A stretch of 64,000 bases of DNA from Bacillota bacterium (GTDB taxonomy: Bacteria; Bacillota; Clostridia; Acetivibrionales; Acetivibrionaceae): assembly GCA_023421115.1 (NCBI GenBank), contig JAEZUI010000133.1, forward strand, positions 16,546 through 80,545. Reading direction: 5' to 3'. Numbering within the stretch: position 1 is the first letter of the stretch; each line of letters starts with the position of its first letter. The notes beneath the pieces are model-generated. The model was given only the letters and a program-made list of their open reading frames with translations. It made no database searches and was not told the origin of the DNA. Positions 17,638 through 26,704 of this stretch are shown here, in pieces. A program made the translations under genes and the position numbers.

Positions 17638-19860
17638 GTGAAATACATATTTGTAAAACAACATGATGCGACGGATTGTGCAGCTGCATGTCTTGCAATG
17701 GTTTGTCTGCATTACAAAAAAGAAACTACAATAACAAAACTTAGAGATATAATGGGTACTGATTTAAAGGGAACAAATCTAATTGGTTTAAAAAAGTGTT
17801 CTGATGAATTAGGTTTTACTTCTCAAGCAGTTAGAGTTGATAAGGAAGGGTTTTTAAGTAAGTATACCTTGCCATGTATTGCTAATATTATAACAAAAGA
17901 GGGACTTAGCCATTTTGTTGTTATATTTAAGATTACAAAAACGCATGTTATAGTTGGTGATCCTGCAAAAGATTTGTTGAGACTTGAGATAGATGAGTTT
18001 TACAAAAATTTTACTGGTGCACTGCTTATATTGAAGCCAAATCAGGATTTTGCAAGTGGTAAAATAAAGGGTGAGAAAGTATTTAATAGGTTTCTTAAAC
18101 TTTTATTACCTCAGAAGAAACTCTTTATCTATTCAATATTTGCGTCAATAATATTGACGGTATTAGGAATAGTGTCTTCATTATTCAATAAAATTATCAT
18201 GGATGAGATATTGCCATACCAACTAAAAGGTATGTTGGTTTCTGTTTTAATAATATTCGCAGTTATAGCAGTTACGCAGGTTGTAATTGGTTTTGTAAGG
18301 CAGTGGATGATGATATACCTTTCGCAAAAGATAGATATACCTCTACTGTTAGGTTATTTTGAGCACGTCTATAAACTTCCTATGAAGTTTTTTGCATCAA
18401 GGAAAACAGGGGATATTATTACAAGATTTTCTGACGCATTTACCATTAAGGATATATTTACAAATATAGCTTTAACATTGATTATGGATATTTCCATGGC
18501 ATTGATAACTGGTGTCATTCTATTTAAAATGAATGTAACTCTCTTTGTGGTTATTCTTTTTCTTACAGTTATTAGTATAGGCTTGGTGTTTGTATTTAAA
18601 CAGCCTTATAAAAAACTTAATGAAGAACAGATGCAGCAATCTTCTATATTGAATTCACAGATAATTGAGGGGTTGAGAGCTGTTGAGACTATTAAGGGTA
18701 ACGCAAATGAGGAAACTGAATTGGAAAACATTGAGAGGGAATATATAAAATCTCTTAGAATAGGTCTTAGAGGTGGAATGTTGTCTAATGTTCAGGGTTC
18801 AATATCGAGCCTTGTACAGACTGTTGGAAATTTGGCATTGATGTATTTTGGTGTAATGCAGGTTATAAATAATGATATAACTCTAGGAAGCATGATGGCA
18901 TTTATGACATTATCAGGATACTTTATGGATCCTGTAGGAAGACTGGTGCAATTGCAATTACAGATACAGGAAGCAAATATATCAATGAAGAGAATTACAG
19001 AGATATTAGATAGCGAACGAGAACAGGAAAATGGTAATTATCAGGATATAGATAATTTAGAAGGAGATGTTGAGGTCAAGAATATCACTTTTAGATATGG
19101 AAACAGAAAGCCAGTATTAAAAGACCTATCGTTCAAAATACCTAAAGGTAAAAAAGTAGCTTTAGTTGGAAGTAGCGGAAGTGGTAAATCAACTATTGCA
19201 AAATTATTGCTTAAATATTATGAACCTGAAAAGGGAGAAATACTCATAGATGGTGTAGATATAAATGAATTCAGCAATAATTCTCTAAGAAAGGCAATTT
19301 CATATGTACCACAGAGTATTGAACTTTTTTCAAAAAGTATCTATGACAATATAAGGGTGACAAAGATGAATGCCTCTTTAGATGAAGTAAAGGCTGCGGC
19401 TAAAGAAGCTGATGCTCATGAGTTTATAAAGAAGCTTCCTATGCAGTATTATACTTATCTTGAGGAATCGGGTAATGGACTTAGTGGTGGAGAAAAACAA
19501 AGAATTGCACTGGCGAGGGCTTTTTTGAAAAAGAGTGAATTTTACATATTAGATGAATCTACAAGTAACCTTGATTTTGCGACTGAGGGCATAATTTTTG
19601 ATATGATTTACAATAAATTTAGGAATAAATCTATGCTGATTATTGCTCATAGATTAGCAACTATTAAGAATTGTGATGAGATTATTGTTATCGATAAGGG
19701 TGAAATAATTGAAAGAGGAACTCATGAGGAGTTGTTGGAAATACAGGGCAAGTATTATCAGCTTTGGGAAATGCAGCAGGGGAATATAGTTACTAGAGAT
19801 ACAAAAGAAGAGGAAAATATGGAAGTACCAGATTTGGATGAGAATGAGATGTGCTATTAG
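17638..19860 (+). CDS. Peptidase-containing ABC exporter (C39 protease, peptide secretion)
   Basis: 740 aa, a full PCAT. Residues 1-130 are a C39 cysteine peptidase with C14 (QHDATDCAAACLAMV), H92 (LSHFVV) and D108 (GDPAKD), which cuts after double-glycine leaders. Residues about 160-440 hold six membrane helices. The ATPase follows with Walker A GSSGSGKST near 511, signature LSGGEKQRIALARA near 614, Walker B FYILDEST and H-loop IIAHRL. The GTG start has AGGGGA upstream. A double-glycine precursor lies 170 bp downstream and an HlyD-type partner three genes on, so it should process and export that peptide. Catalytic residues are all intact. Confidence 0.95.
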   Translation: MKYIFVKQHDATDCAAACLAMVCLHYKKETTITKLRDIMGTDLKGTNLIGLKKCSDELGFTSQAVRVDKEGFLSKYTLPCIANIITKEGLSHFVVIFKITKTHVIVGDPAKDLLRLEIDEFYKNFTGALLILKPNQDFASGKIKGEKVFNRFLKLLLPQKKLFIYSIFASIILTVLGIVSSLFNKIIMDEILPYQLKGMLVSVLIIFAVIAVTQVVIGFVRQWMMIYLSQKIDIPLLLGYFEHVYKLPMKFFASRKTGDIITRFSDAFTIKDIFTNIALTLIMDISMALITGVILFKMNVTLFVVILFLTVISIGLVFVFKQPYKKLNEEQMQQSSILNSQIIEGLRAVETIKGNANEETELENIEREYIKSLRIGLRGGMLSNVQGSISSLVQTVGNLALMYFGVMQVINNDITLGSMMAFMTLSGYFMDPVGRLVQLQLQIQEANISMKRITEILDSEREQENGNYQDIDNLEGDVEVKNITFRYGNRKPVLKDLSFKIPKGKKVALVGSSGSGKSTIAKLLLKYYEPEKGEILIDGVDINEFSNNSLRKAISYVPQSIELFSKSIYDNIRVTKMNASLDEVKAAAKEADAHEFIKKLPMQYYTYLEESGNGLSGGEKQRIALARAFLKKSEFYILDESTSNLDFATEGIIFDMIYNKFRNKSMLIIAHRLATIKNCDEIIVIDKGEIIERGTHEELLEIQGKYYQLWEMQQGNIVTRDTKEEENMEVPDLDENEMCY

Positions 19861-19924
19861 GATGTTAACATAGACTTAAGTAAAGATTTTATGTATAAGC
19901 AAAGCAAATTTAATATTTAATTTT

Positions 19925-19964
19925 GGTGATTGTGCGTACGCAATTTATATTATATAATCACACC
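19925..19964 (+). promoter_or_regulatory. Promoter with palindrome upstream of precursor gene
   Basis: A perfect -10 TATAAT (19953-19958) stands 17 bp after TTGTGC, a weak -35. The palindrome TGCGTACGCA (19933-19942) overlaps that -35, and GGTGATT / AATCACACC form an outer inverted pair. The placement suggests separate, regulated transcription of the precursor. Confidence 0.5.
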
Positions 19965-20033
19965 GCAAATAAGGATTAGCTATCTGAAATTTGCATAAAT
20001 AAGTAGCAAAAAACATGAAAAGGAGAGATAAAA

Positions 20034-20411
20034 ATGGAAATTTGTTATGATGGTACATTAATGATGCCTAAAAATTATGTAGCAGTTGATAATGATGAGA
20101 TGGAGTACTTAGTGGGTGGCGAAGTGTATACTGCTAGTCAGTGTAGAACCTTTGCTGCACAAATGTGTATGACAGGCCAAGGTTTAATAGCGGCTGCTGC
20201 TGGAGCTGCAATAGTTTCTACCATTGTAAAGTGGTCTAAGGTTGTAGGTGGTTTTTGGGGATGGGCTATTGGTGCAGTAGTAGGAGTGGCAGTTGCTGCA
20301 ATTGGGAAAATAGCCTATGGTATTGGATATAGTTGCGTTTCTGGAAAATCTCTTTCTATAGAGGTTACACCTTCTCCATGGGATGCATTTGTCGATATAA
20401 GTTGGATTTAG
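20034..20411 (+). CDS. Double-glycine leader precursor peptide, bacteriocin-like
   Basis: 125 aa with AAGGAGAG before the ATG. Residues 1-29 form an acidic leader ending EMEYLVGG, matching the C39 cleavage rule (GG at 28-29, hydrophobic residue at -4). The 96-residue core begins EVYTASQC and contains a long Gly/Ala/Val-rich hydrophobic stretch (about 50-98) with GxxxG motifs, as in two-peptide and other class II bacteriocins. Cysteines are at 4, 37, 45 and 101; three are in the core and could form a disulfide. The core is longer than usual for class II (30-60). No modification enzyme is next to it. A toxin is the best guess; a signalling or structural peptide is possible. Confidence 0.82.
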   Translation: MEICYDGTLMMPKNYVAVDNDEMEYLVGGEVYTASQCRTFAAQMCMTGQGLIAAAAGAAIVSTIVKWSKVVGGFWGWAIGAVVGVAVAAIGKIAYGIGYSCVSGKSLSIEVTPSPWDAFVDISWI

Positions 20412-20478
20412 CCTGATAATTGTTTTAAGTTTTATAGGCATTACGAGAACCAAAAGTTAGTTTGTTATTACTTGAGGG

Positions 20479-20571
20479 GTTTGCTTAGCGATAATAAAGT
20501 TTATATAATAATACATTTTCTTATTATGAAAATATCGTTATATGAATAAAATAGCTTTCCGCTAAGCAAAC
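20479..20571. repeat. Element bounded by a perfect 12-bp inverted repeat
   Basis: GTTTGCTTAGCG (20479-20490) and CGCTAAGCAAAC (20560-20571) bracket 69 bp of AT-rich sequence with an inner ATAATAA/TTATTAT pair. It could fold as a long hairpin between the precursor and membrane-protein genes, separating their expression, or be a tiny mobile element. Confidence 0.55.
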
Positions 20572-20598
20572 TCAAAAAGAAAAATTAAGGAGAATATT

Positions 20599-21414
20599 AT
20601 GCCAGCTAAGTCTAGCGTTGTTTCTTTATCTGCGTATTTGGTTTTTTTAACGCACTTTTTAATTCTATTTAGTGTAACTAACATTATGCCCAAAAAGATA
20701 TCTTTTTTTGATTCTTTACAGGGAATTCTATTGCTGGTTATATCTTGGGCGCCTTTATTTCTAATAGTTTGTGTTTTCCTATTTTACGGCATTTTAATAA
20801 ACCCGCCAAGATATATAGAAGTTCGCAAATATTTATATGCAAATGGTTTGATGACGCTAATTTCCTTAAGTATATTATTCAATATTAAGCAGATTATATT
20901 ATATGCAAATATATACATTGTAAGTATTACTTTGGTTTTAATTATTGTTATTAGTACTATTGTTTCAATAATAATAAATAGATTATTATATAAAAATGGT
21001 TTTAATTTTAATAGAGAAATTAACGATTTATTGAGTGTTGGTAAAGAGCTTCAAAAGCTTTCATACATGGCACATTTTAATAAAATTAACTTATCGATGT
21101 ATTTATTTGTTATTCCTTTTTCTATTCAACCTAAGTATTTTATATTCATTTTAATGACCTTAGCTATTGCAACATTTGTGTTTCTAAAACTATTGCGGAT
21201 TAAAGAAGCTTTTCAAGAATGCTATAATTTACATACAACCAATACGAATAGCGTTGTTGTAAATTATTGTATTTCAATAGTGTTAGCAATAGTGCTTTAT
21301 ACCTATTCCCGGTTTTTATCTTTCGTGTTAATCTTCTCATCTTTTTTGATGGTCTATATAATTACAAGCAGAATTGCTAGGTATTATTATAAATCACTTG
21401 AAGGAAACTCATAG
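20599..21414 (+). CDS. Polytopic membrane protein of the peptide locus, possible immunity protein
   Basis: 271 aa with about seven or eight hydrophobic segments and short polar loops; basic, AT-rich and without a recognised motif. AAGGAG lies 9 bp before the ATG. It sits between the precursor gene and the secretion adaptor genes, where bacteriocin operons often place immunity proteins, and hydrophobic membrane proteins commonly fill that role. That function is inferred from position only. It could instead be a transporter subunit. Confidence 0.65.
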   Translation: MPAKSSVVSLSAYLVFLTHFLILFSVTNIMPKKISFFDSLQGILLLVISWAPLFLIVCVFLFYGILINPPRYIEVRKYLYANGLMTLISLSILFNIKQIILYANIYIVSITLVLIIVISTIVSIIINRLLYKNGFNFNREINDLLSVGKELQKLSYMAHFNKINLSMYLFVIPFSIQPKYFIFILMTLAIATFVFLKLLRIKEAFQECYNLHTTNTNSVVVNYCISIVLAIVLYTYSRFLSFVLIFSSFLMVYIITSRIARYYYKSLEGNS

Positions 21415-21545
21415 TTGAATTAACATTATAATTAATTTATTATTGGCATAATATGCATAGTATATGTTTTCGATGGATTTATTCACATAAAGTAGAAAAA
21501 AGTAAGAGGTTAATGTATTTGAGAATTCAAAGGGAGAGGTTCACA

Positions 21546-22022
21546 ATGAAAAACGAAAAAATCCAAGTAAATAATAACAAAACACTAAAGTTAACCAATG
21601 TGTTAATTAATCAAGTTGATTTAAAAGAAAATGAGGGGCTGGATCAAGAAATAGTTAAAATGGAAAACTTCATTAAGAACAAAGGTGCTATACCAATAGG
21701 TCCACTTATTCAATATACTAATGTTGAAAATGATGGGATTAATGAGCCAAAAGTTGTAATTAAACTTATGAGACAGTCAAATACATTCATACACAATATC
21801 GAAGAACCATATAAAATGAAATCGGTAATAAGAGTAAAGAATTGTATGTATGCAAGATACAATGGAGAAGAAAGCAAGCTAAAATTTGCATATGACAAAA
21901 TCAATTTAATAGCTTTTGAAGAGGACATTCCATTAGAAGGTGACAGTTATACCATATTTGTAGCCAATAATGATGACGGTATAATTGCAGATGTATTTAT
22001 GGAGCGTGCGGATAATGAGTAA
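21546..22022 (+). CDS. GyrI-like (DUF5085-type) small-molecule-binding domain protein
   Basis: 158 aa from the ATG at 21546, which follows GGGAGAGG; an earlier in-frame ATG lacks a site. The pattern GAIPIGPLIQYTNV, then CMYARYNGEES..LKFAYDKI and IIADVFMERAD resembles the SOUL/GyrI-like fold found in AraC effector domains and DUF5085. No DNA-binding domain is attached. Its stop overlaps the next ATG by 8 nt, so it is translationally coupled to the HlyD-type gene. A chaperone-like or ligand-sensing role in the export locus is speculation. Confidence 0.6.
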   Translation: MKNEKIQVNNNKTLKLTNVLINQVDLKENEGLDQEIVKMENFIKNKGAIPIGPLIQYTNVENDGINEPKVVIKLMRQSNTFIHNIEEPYKMKSVIRVKNCMYARYNGEESKLKFAYDKINLIAFEEDIPLEGDSYTIFVANNDDGIIADVFMERADNE

Positions 22023-23133
22023 GCAGACTAAAACCTTTGATGAATTAAAAGATAGTAGATTACTTTATGATAAAAAGCTTCCTGAACTTGGTTACATAAT
22101 AATAGTAGCTGTTATTGCATTAATAATTGCAGTTGTGATTTGGAGTTTTACAACACCTAAAATAGATATAATAAAAGCAGCAGGTTCTGTTCAGAGTATC
22201 AACAAAAACTATGTTATGGCACCATATAGCGGCAAAATAGTCGACATAAACATTGAAGAAGGAAAATATGTTGAAAAGGGCGATGTGTTGTTAACTGTAA
22301 AAAGTACCGATTTTGATTTGCAAGCAAAGCAATTGGAAGGTAAAAAGGAACTTTATATAGAGAGTATAAAGCAATATGGAAGATTAGTGGAATCTATAAA
22401 AGATGATGTAAACTATTTTGTTGAAGGGGAAGAAAAGGATAATCTCTATTATTTCCAATTTGAAAACTATAAAAGTAAGATTGCACAGCAAAAGGTGGAT
22501 GTAGGAACATATAAATCTTACGGCTATTCTGATGTGCAAATAGAGAGTGAAATTGAAAAAAATCAAAGTAAAATAACTGAGATTTATTACTCTACTTTAA
22601 AATCAGTAGAGGATTCCATACAACAATATCAAAACGAACTGACCAATATAGATATTCAACTTGAAGCGGTCGGAAGCGGACAGGAAGAATATCAGGTACA
22701 GGCTAATGCAACAGGTAAGATACATATGTTGTCGGAATACAAAGAAGGAATGGTGGTGCAGGCAGGAAGTGCAGTTGCTAATATTGCATCAGAGCAGGAT
22801 GAGTACAAAATACAGGCTTATGTAGATTCGAGTAGTATAGCACGTATTTCTATGGGTGATAAAGTTAATATAGCAATTTCGGGATTGGCACAGACCGTAT
22901 ATGGTACTATTTCGGGAAAAGTAGTAAGAATGGATACTGATATAACTACCGATAACGAGAGTGGCACCAGTTATTTCAAAGTTGATATAGTACCGGATAA
23001 TACATATATAATAAGTAAAAATGGTTACAAAGTAAATCTTTCCAATGGAATACCTGTAGAAACGCGTATTCAATATGATCAAGTGACTTATTTTGATTAT
23101 GTAATGGAATCATTAGGTATATTGACAAGATAG
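22015..23133 (+). CDS. HlyD-family secretion accessory protein
   Basis: 372 aa from the ATG at 22015 (GGAG 10 bp upstream), overlapping the previous stop. One membrane segment (about 26-47) is followed by the lipoyl-like half motif (YVMAPYSGKIVDINIEEGKY), a coiled-coil hairpin (about 95-215), the second half motif (QVQANATGKIHMLSEYKEG) and the beta-barrel domain. In Gram-positive bacteria such proteins pair with C39 ABC exporters (for example LcnD, MesE), supporting transport of the precursor encoded upstream. Confidence 0.88.
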   Translation: MSKQTKTFDELKDSRLLYDKKLPELGYIIIVAVIALIIAVVIWSFTTPKIDIIKAAGSVQSINKNYVMAPYSGKIVDINIEEGKYVEKGDVLLTVKSTDFDLQAKQLEGKKELYIESIKQYGRLVESIKDDVNYFVEGEEKDNLYYFQFENYKSKIAQQKVDVGTYKSYGYSDVQIESEIEKNQSKITEIYYSTLKSVEDSIQQYQNELTNIDIQLEAVGSGQEEYQVQANATGKIHMLSEYKEGMVVQAGSAVANIASEQDEYKIQAYVDSSSIARISMGDKVNIAISGLAQTVYGTISGKVVRMDTDITTDNESGTSYFKVDIVPDNTYIISKNGYKVNLSNGIPVETRIQYDQVTYFDYVMESLGILTR

Positions 23134-23143
23134 GAGTTCTGAT

Positions 23144-25552
23144 ATGTTAAGGAAACGCTTGGTATGGTTTTTAGTAGTTTTAATAATGTTTTTGCAGATT
23201 AATAATTGTATATATATTTTTGCGGAGCAAACTCTGGAGACACCTGCAATTAGTGAGGGGGAACTGAAAGGGAAAGTTCCTGAAGATACTAAAGAAGAGG
23301 TTACAAAAGGAGAAGGAACTAAGGAAGAAAAGCCAAAAGATGAGGGAATTAAGGAAGAAGAGTCAAAAGAAGATGCTGCAAAAGAAGAAAGCACAAGCCA
23401 AGAAAATATTGATGAAGAGGGCAAAAATGAAAATGAGGAATCAAAATATATAAAAGTTACAGATATAGATATAGCAGATTACAGAAGTAGCATGGAAGAA
23501 GACGAAAAACAGCTTCTGATGGTTACTGTATTACCGCTTGATGCTACAAATCAAAAGGTAAAATATTATTCAAGCAAAGAGTCGGTCGCAACAATAAATG
23601 AAATTGGAAGAATTACAGCAATAGATTCCGGTACGACTCAAATAACAATTGAAGCTGCTGATGGAGTGAGTCGGCAGTTTAAATTAAAAGTAAATTCTCC
23701 TAAAAGTACACATGTTAGTGTTTTAGAATTAGACCTTGGCAACTATCAAGAAGAAATGAGAGTTGGAGAAAATCAAGTGCTTTCAGTAACAGTTTTACCC
23801 TTTGATGCGACTGACAAAACCATTCAATATACATCTAGTGATGAAAAAGTAGCTAGTGTCAATGGTATTGGAAGGATTACAGCTAATTCTGAGGGAGAGA
23901 CTGTAATAACTGCAAGAGCAGGAAGTAAAAAGAACTCTTTTACTTTGAAGGTGTTACCTAAAAAAGATACCAGTGTTAAGGATATTGATTTAGGTGATTA
24001 CATAAAGCGAATGAAGGTGGGGGAAACTCAGCTATTAATGCCGGCAGTATTACCTCCGGATGCAGTAAACCCAGGGTTTAAATATGTTTCTAAAAATACG
24101 GAGGTTGCAACTGTAAATAGTCTTGGAAGAATCAGAACCCACAAAGTAGGAACTTCTGTAATTATTATAGAAGCAGGTGGAGTTAAGAAACAGTTTACAT
24201 TGACTGTTTATGAAGAAAAAGAAGTAAAAGTAACTAACATGGATTTAGGTGATTATCAGAAGATAATGAAGGTAGGAGAAAAACAATTATTATCACCTTC
24301 TGTTTTGCCAATTGAGGCATCTGATAGAAAGATTACATATAAATCTAGTAATGAGGAAATTGCAACGGTCAATGTATTTGGAAGAATTCAAGCACAGGCT
24401 GTTGGTGAGACAAAAATAATTGTTAGTGTGGATGGAATAGAAAAATCCTTTGATTTAAAGGTTGAAGAGAGTAAAGATTACCCTGTTGAAGATATTGATA
24501 TAGGAAAATACGATGAAAAAATGGAAATTGGCAAATCACAAAAATTACAGGTGACTATATTACCGTATAATGCAACTGATTCAAAGATAGAATATGTTTC
24601 TGAGAATCATAAAATTGCGGCTGTTGATACATCAGGGGAAATTAAAGCCATAAAAGAAGGAGAGGCAGTAATAAAGATAAAAGCAGGGGATATAACAAAG
24701 CAAATCACAATTAATGTAGTGACTGCTACAGAAAAGATTGAAGTAAATAAAACATATCTAGTTTTGAAAACAAACGAAGAATTCCAATTAGAATGTAGAG
24801 TTTTACCAAGGGAAGCAAATCAAAAGATTGAATATAAATCTATTGATACATCTGTTGTGCAAGTAAATTCAAGGGGTTTGATAACTGCTGTTGATACAGG
24901 TGCAGCCACGGTTATTGTTACTAATGGATATATGCAGTCAGAAGTTACGGTACTTGTTAATAAAGAATTGATTAAAGAAGATGAAGCCGTTTTGCCAGCT
25001 TCAATTGGCAATTATGAGGTTGACTCTCTTACGGAAATTATAAAAGAATCTGACAATATGAAGACGGTTATTGACAAAAGTGAGTTTTCAAAAGTGACAA
25101 AGCCAGCACTCAAGTACTTGTTTGATTCAGAAAAAATTCTTATAATCGATGGAAGTGACTACATAATTACGATAAATGGAAGAGACATATTCAATTATGA
25201 AAATGAAATACTTACAAATATTGAATATACCGAAATAAAAGATGGGATAGAAGTTGTAGTTAATGATAAAAAAAATCTTCCTGGGGAAATAAGTATTTCC
25301 TTTGAAGATCAAAAGCTACAGAGTGCAAAATATTTGTATCTGTATAACGAAGCAAAAGGGAAGTATGAGATCATTAACAACGCGATAGAATTGGGAACAA
25401 TTAAAATTGATATTGGCGGTAAGTATTTAATAACAGAAAGAGAACAGACTTTTTTTAAGATTAATTTGTGGGTGATTATTATAGGCGGATTTAGCCTTGT
25501 TGCTATAATTGTTGTATATATTTTTACAAAGAAAAAATACTGGTTTTGGTGA
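23144..25552 (+). CDS. Membrane-anchored surface protein with six BIG2-type repeats
   Basis: 802 aa. A signal-anchor segment (about 7-25) is followed by a Lys/Glu-rich linker (about 30-102), then six Ig-like BIG2 repeats of about 75-85 aa (about 105-610). Each of the first five starts with a D(I/L)xxY..M motif and contains VLPxDA and (G/N)xIGRI(T/R)A-like motifs. A non-repeat domain (about 620-760) and a C-terminal membrane helix (WVIIIGGFSLVAIIVVYIF) with a basic tail follow. The ATG is 10 bp after the HlyD-type stop, so it belongs to the export operon. Such a large surface protein is unusual there; it may guide or retain the exported peptide at the wall, or protect the producer. Confidence 0.85.
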   Translation: MLRKRLVWFLVVLIMFLQINNCIYIFAEQTLETPAISEGELKGKVPEDTKEEVTKGEGTKEEKPKDEGIKEEESKEDAAKEESTSQENIDEEGKNENEESKYIKVTDIDIADYRSSMEEDEKQLLMVTVLPLDATNQKVKYYSSKESVATINEIGRITAIDSGTTQITIEAADGVSRQFKLKVNSPKSTHVSVLELDLGNYQEEMRVGENQVLSVTVLPFDATDKTIQYTSSDEKVASVNGIGRITANSEGETVITARAGSKKNSFTLKVLPKKDTSVKDIDLGDYIKRMKVGETQLLMPAVLPPDAVNPGFKYVSKNTEVATVNSLGRIRTHKVGTSVIIIEAGGVKKQFTLTVYEEKEVKVTNMDLGDYQKIMKVGEKQLLSPSVLPIEASDRKITYKSSNEEIATVNVFGRIQAQAVGETKIIVSVDGIEKSFDLKVEESKDYPVEDIDIGKYDEKMEIGKSQKLQVTILPYNATDSKIEYVSENHKIAAVDTSGEIKAIKEGEAVIKIKAGDITKQITINVVTATEKIEVNKTYLVLKTNEEFQLECRVLPREANQKIEYKSIDTSVVQVNSRGLITAVDTGAATVIVTNGYMQSEVTVLVNKELIKEDEAVLPASIGNYEVDSLTEIIKESDNMKTVIDKSEFSKVTKPALKYLFDSEKILIIDGSDYIITINGRDIFNYENEILTNIEYTEIKDGIEVVVNDKKNLPGEISISFEDQKLQSAKYLYLYNEAKGKYEIINNAIELGTIKIDIGGKYLITEREQTFFKINLWVIIIGGFSLVAIIVVYIFTKKKYWFW

Positions 25553-25648
25553 TAGTGTAGGCTAAGGCGAGTTGAATGTATTTTTGAAGATAAGCAGATA
25601 AAAACATAAGGTAATATATAAGGTTGTTTCTTTGCAAGGAGGATTAGT

Positions 25649-26089
25649 GTGGATTGGTCTAAAATAGGTAGAATACCATTAGGGGTTAAAGCTTTTATAA
25701 TTACTTTTCCAGGAGGATTACTATTACAGGCACTTATGGGATTTAAAGAAATAAACTTTTTAAGAAGCTTTTTTATTGTATTAGGTTATTCAATAGGTGT
25801 TTCATTTGTTGGCTCATTTATCAAACATAAAAAGTCTTCAAACGAATTGACAGAAAATAAAAATAATATAAACCGTGCATATTTGAGCCTTTTTCTGGGT
25901 GCTACAAGTATACCAGGTTTTCCTTTTTTAATATTGAGTATACTGGGGATTTTTTATGCAATTCCTGGCTTAAAGTCTTCAAAAAAGAAAATTGCTATTT
26001 TAGGAATTGTATTGAGTTGTATAGGATTGTTTTTTGCTGTAATAGTATATGGAAGTATTTTGTATAATCAAATAATAAGGAAGTGTTAG
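25649..26089 (+). CDS. Small DUF4190-like membrane protein
   Basis: 146 aa, GTG start 6 bp after GGAGG. About four membrane segments; the second half (LFLGATSIPGFPFLILSILG, then KIAILGIVLSCIGLFF) resembles DUF4190 proteins of unknown function. It follows the BIG2 gene by 96 bp and may be the last gene of the export operon. Confidence 0.6.
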   Translation: MDWSKIGRIPLGVKAFIITFPGGLLLQALMGFKEINFLRSFFIVLGYSIGVSFVGSFIKHKKSSNELTENKNNINRAYLSLFLGATSIPGFPFLILSILGIFYAIPGLKSSKKKIAILGIVLSCIGLFFAVIVYGSILYNQIIRKC

Positions 26090-26190
26090 TTACAGAAGAT
26101 GATTTGAATAATGAAAAAGAAAAGCTTATTAGAAAAAGATGTATTTAGAAAAATCTTTTGTTTAGAAGGTTATAAATATTTTTGAGAATT

Positions 26191-26481
26191 TTATAGGTGT
26201 GTATAATTTTCATCGGTCACATCAGCTATAACCTGATTCTGATTTATTAAACTTATCAAAAAACTATTCTCTTTCGGTATTGTTTTTGCTAAATAACTAG
26301 TATTATTACTATCTGAAAAATTAAAACTCGATGGAAAATACACTTCATTTTTGAATTCAATCGGGTCGTGTCTTAAATGATCAATTGTTAGCCTCCTAGC
26401 ATTATTATTGCTGCTTTTGGCTTTGCTTATATTTGATACTATGAAAAACACCCGCCACCGAAAAGCATATGATCAAACCAA
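26191..26481 (-). pseudogene. Short orphan frame, probable gene remnant
   Basis: A GTG at 26451 would give 86 aa, but the frame is open a little further up (to about 26475) and no clear ribosome binding site is present. The sequence (DPIEFKNEVYFPSSFNFSD) looks protein-like but I recognise no family. Could be a small gene or a truncated tail. Confidence 0.3.
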
Positions 26482-26704
26482 ATAGACACCATTTAACCCC
26501 TTTTAAATTGCCATTATTATGCGCTTATAACTCTCCTTCTGTAGTTATATGAAACACCTTGATAACTCATATTCTTAAAAATACCTTATATCAAGACAAC
26601 CTCACATATAATATTAGACTATTGTTTTATATCAATTACTAATAACTCAGTGAAGATCAATCTTTGAAATCCCATTCTTTTCAAATTATTCTTATACTAA
26701 TTGG

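Noticed and set aside
20034..20411. Lantibiotic or other modified peptide
   Set aside because: No LanM/LanB, radical SAM, YcaO or similar enzyme is nearby and the core is not rich in Ser/Thr/Cys.
23113..23424. Minus-strand open frame rich in Ser
   Set aside because: It is the antisense of the Lys/Glu-rich stalk of the BIG2 protein and follows from its composition.
23460..25000. Repeated blocks that might look like a CRISPR or tandem repeat array
   Set aside because: They are protein-level BIG2 repeats of about 240 bp with changed bases, not short identical repeats with spacers.
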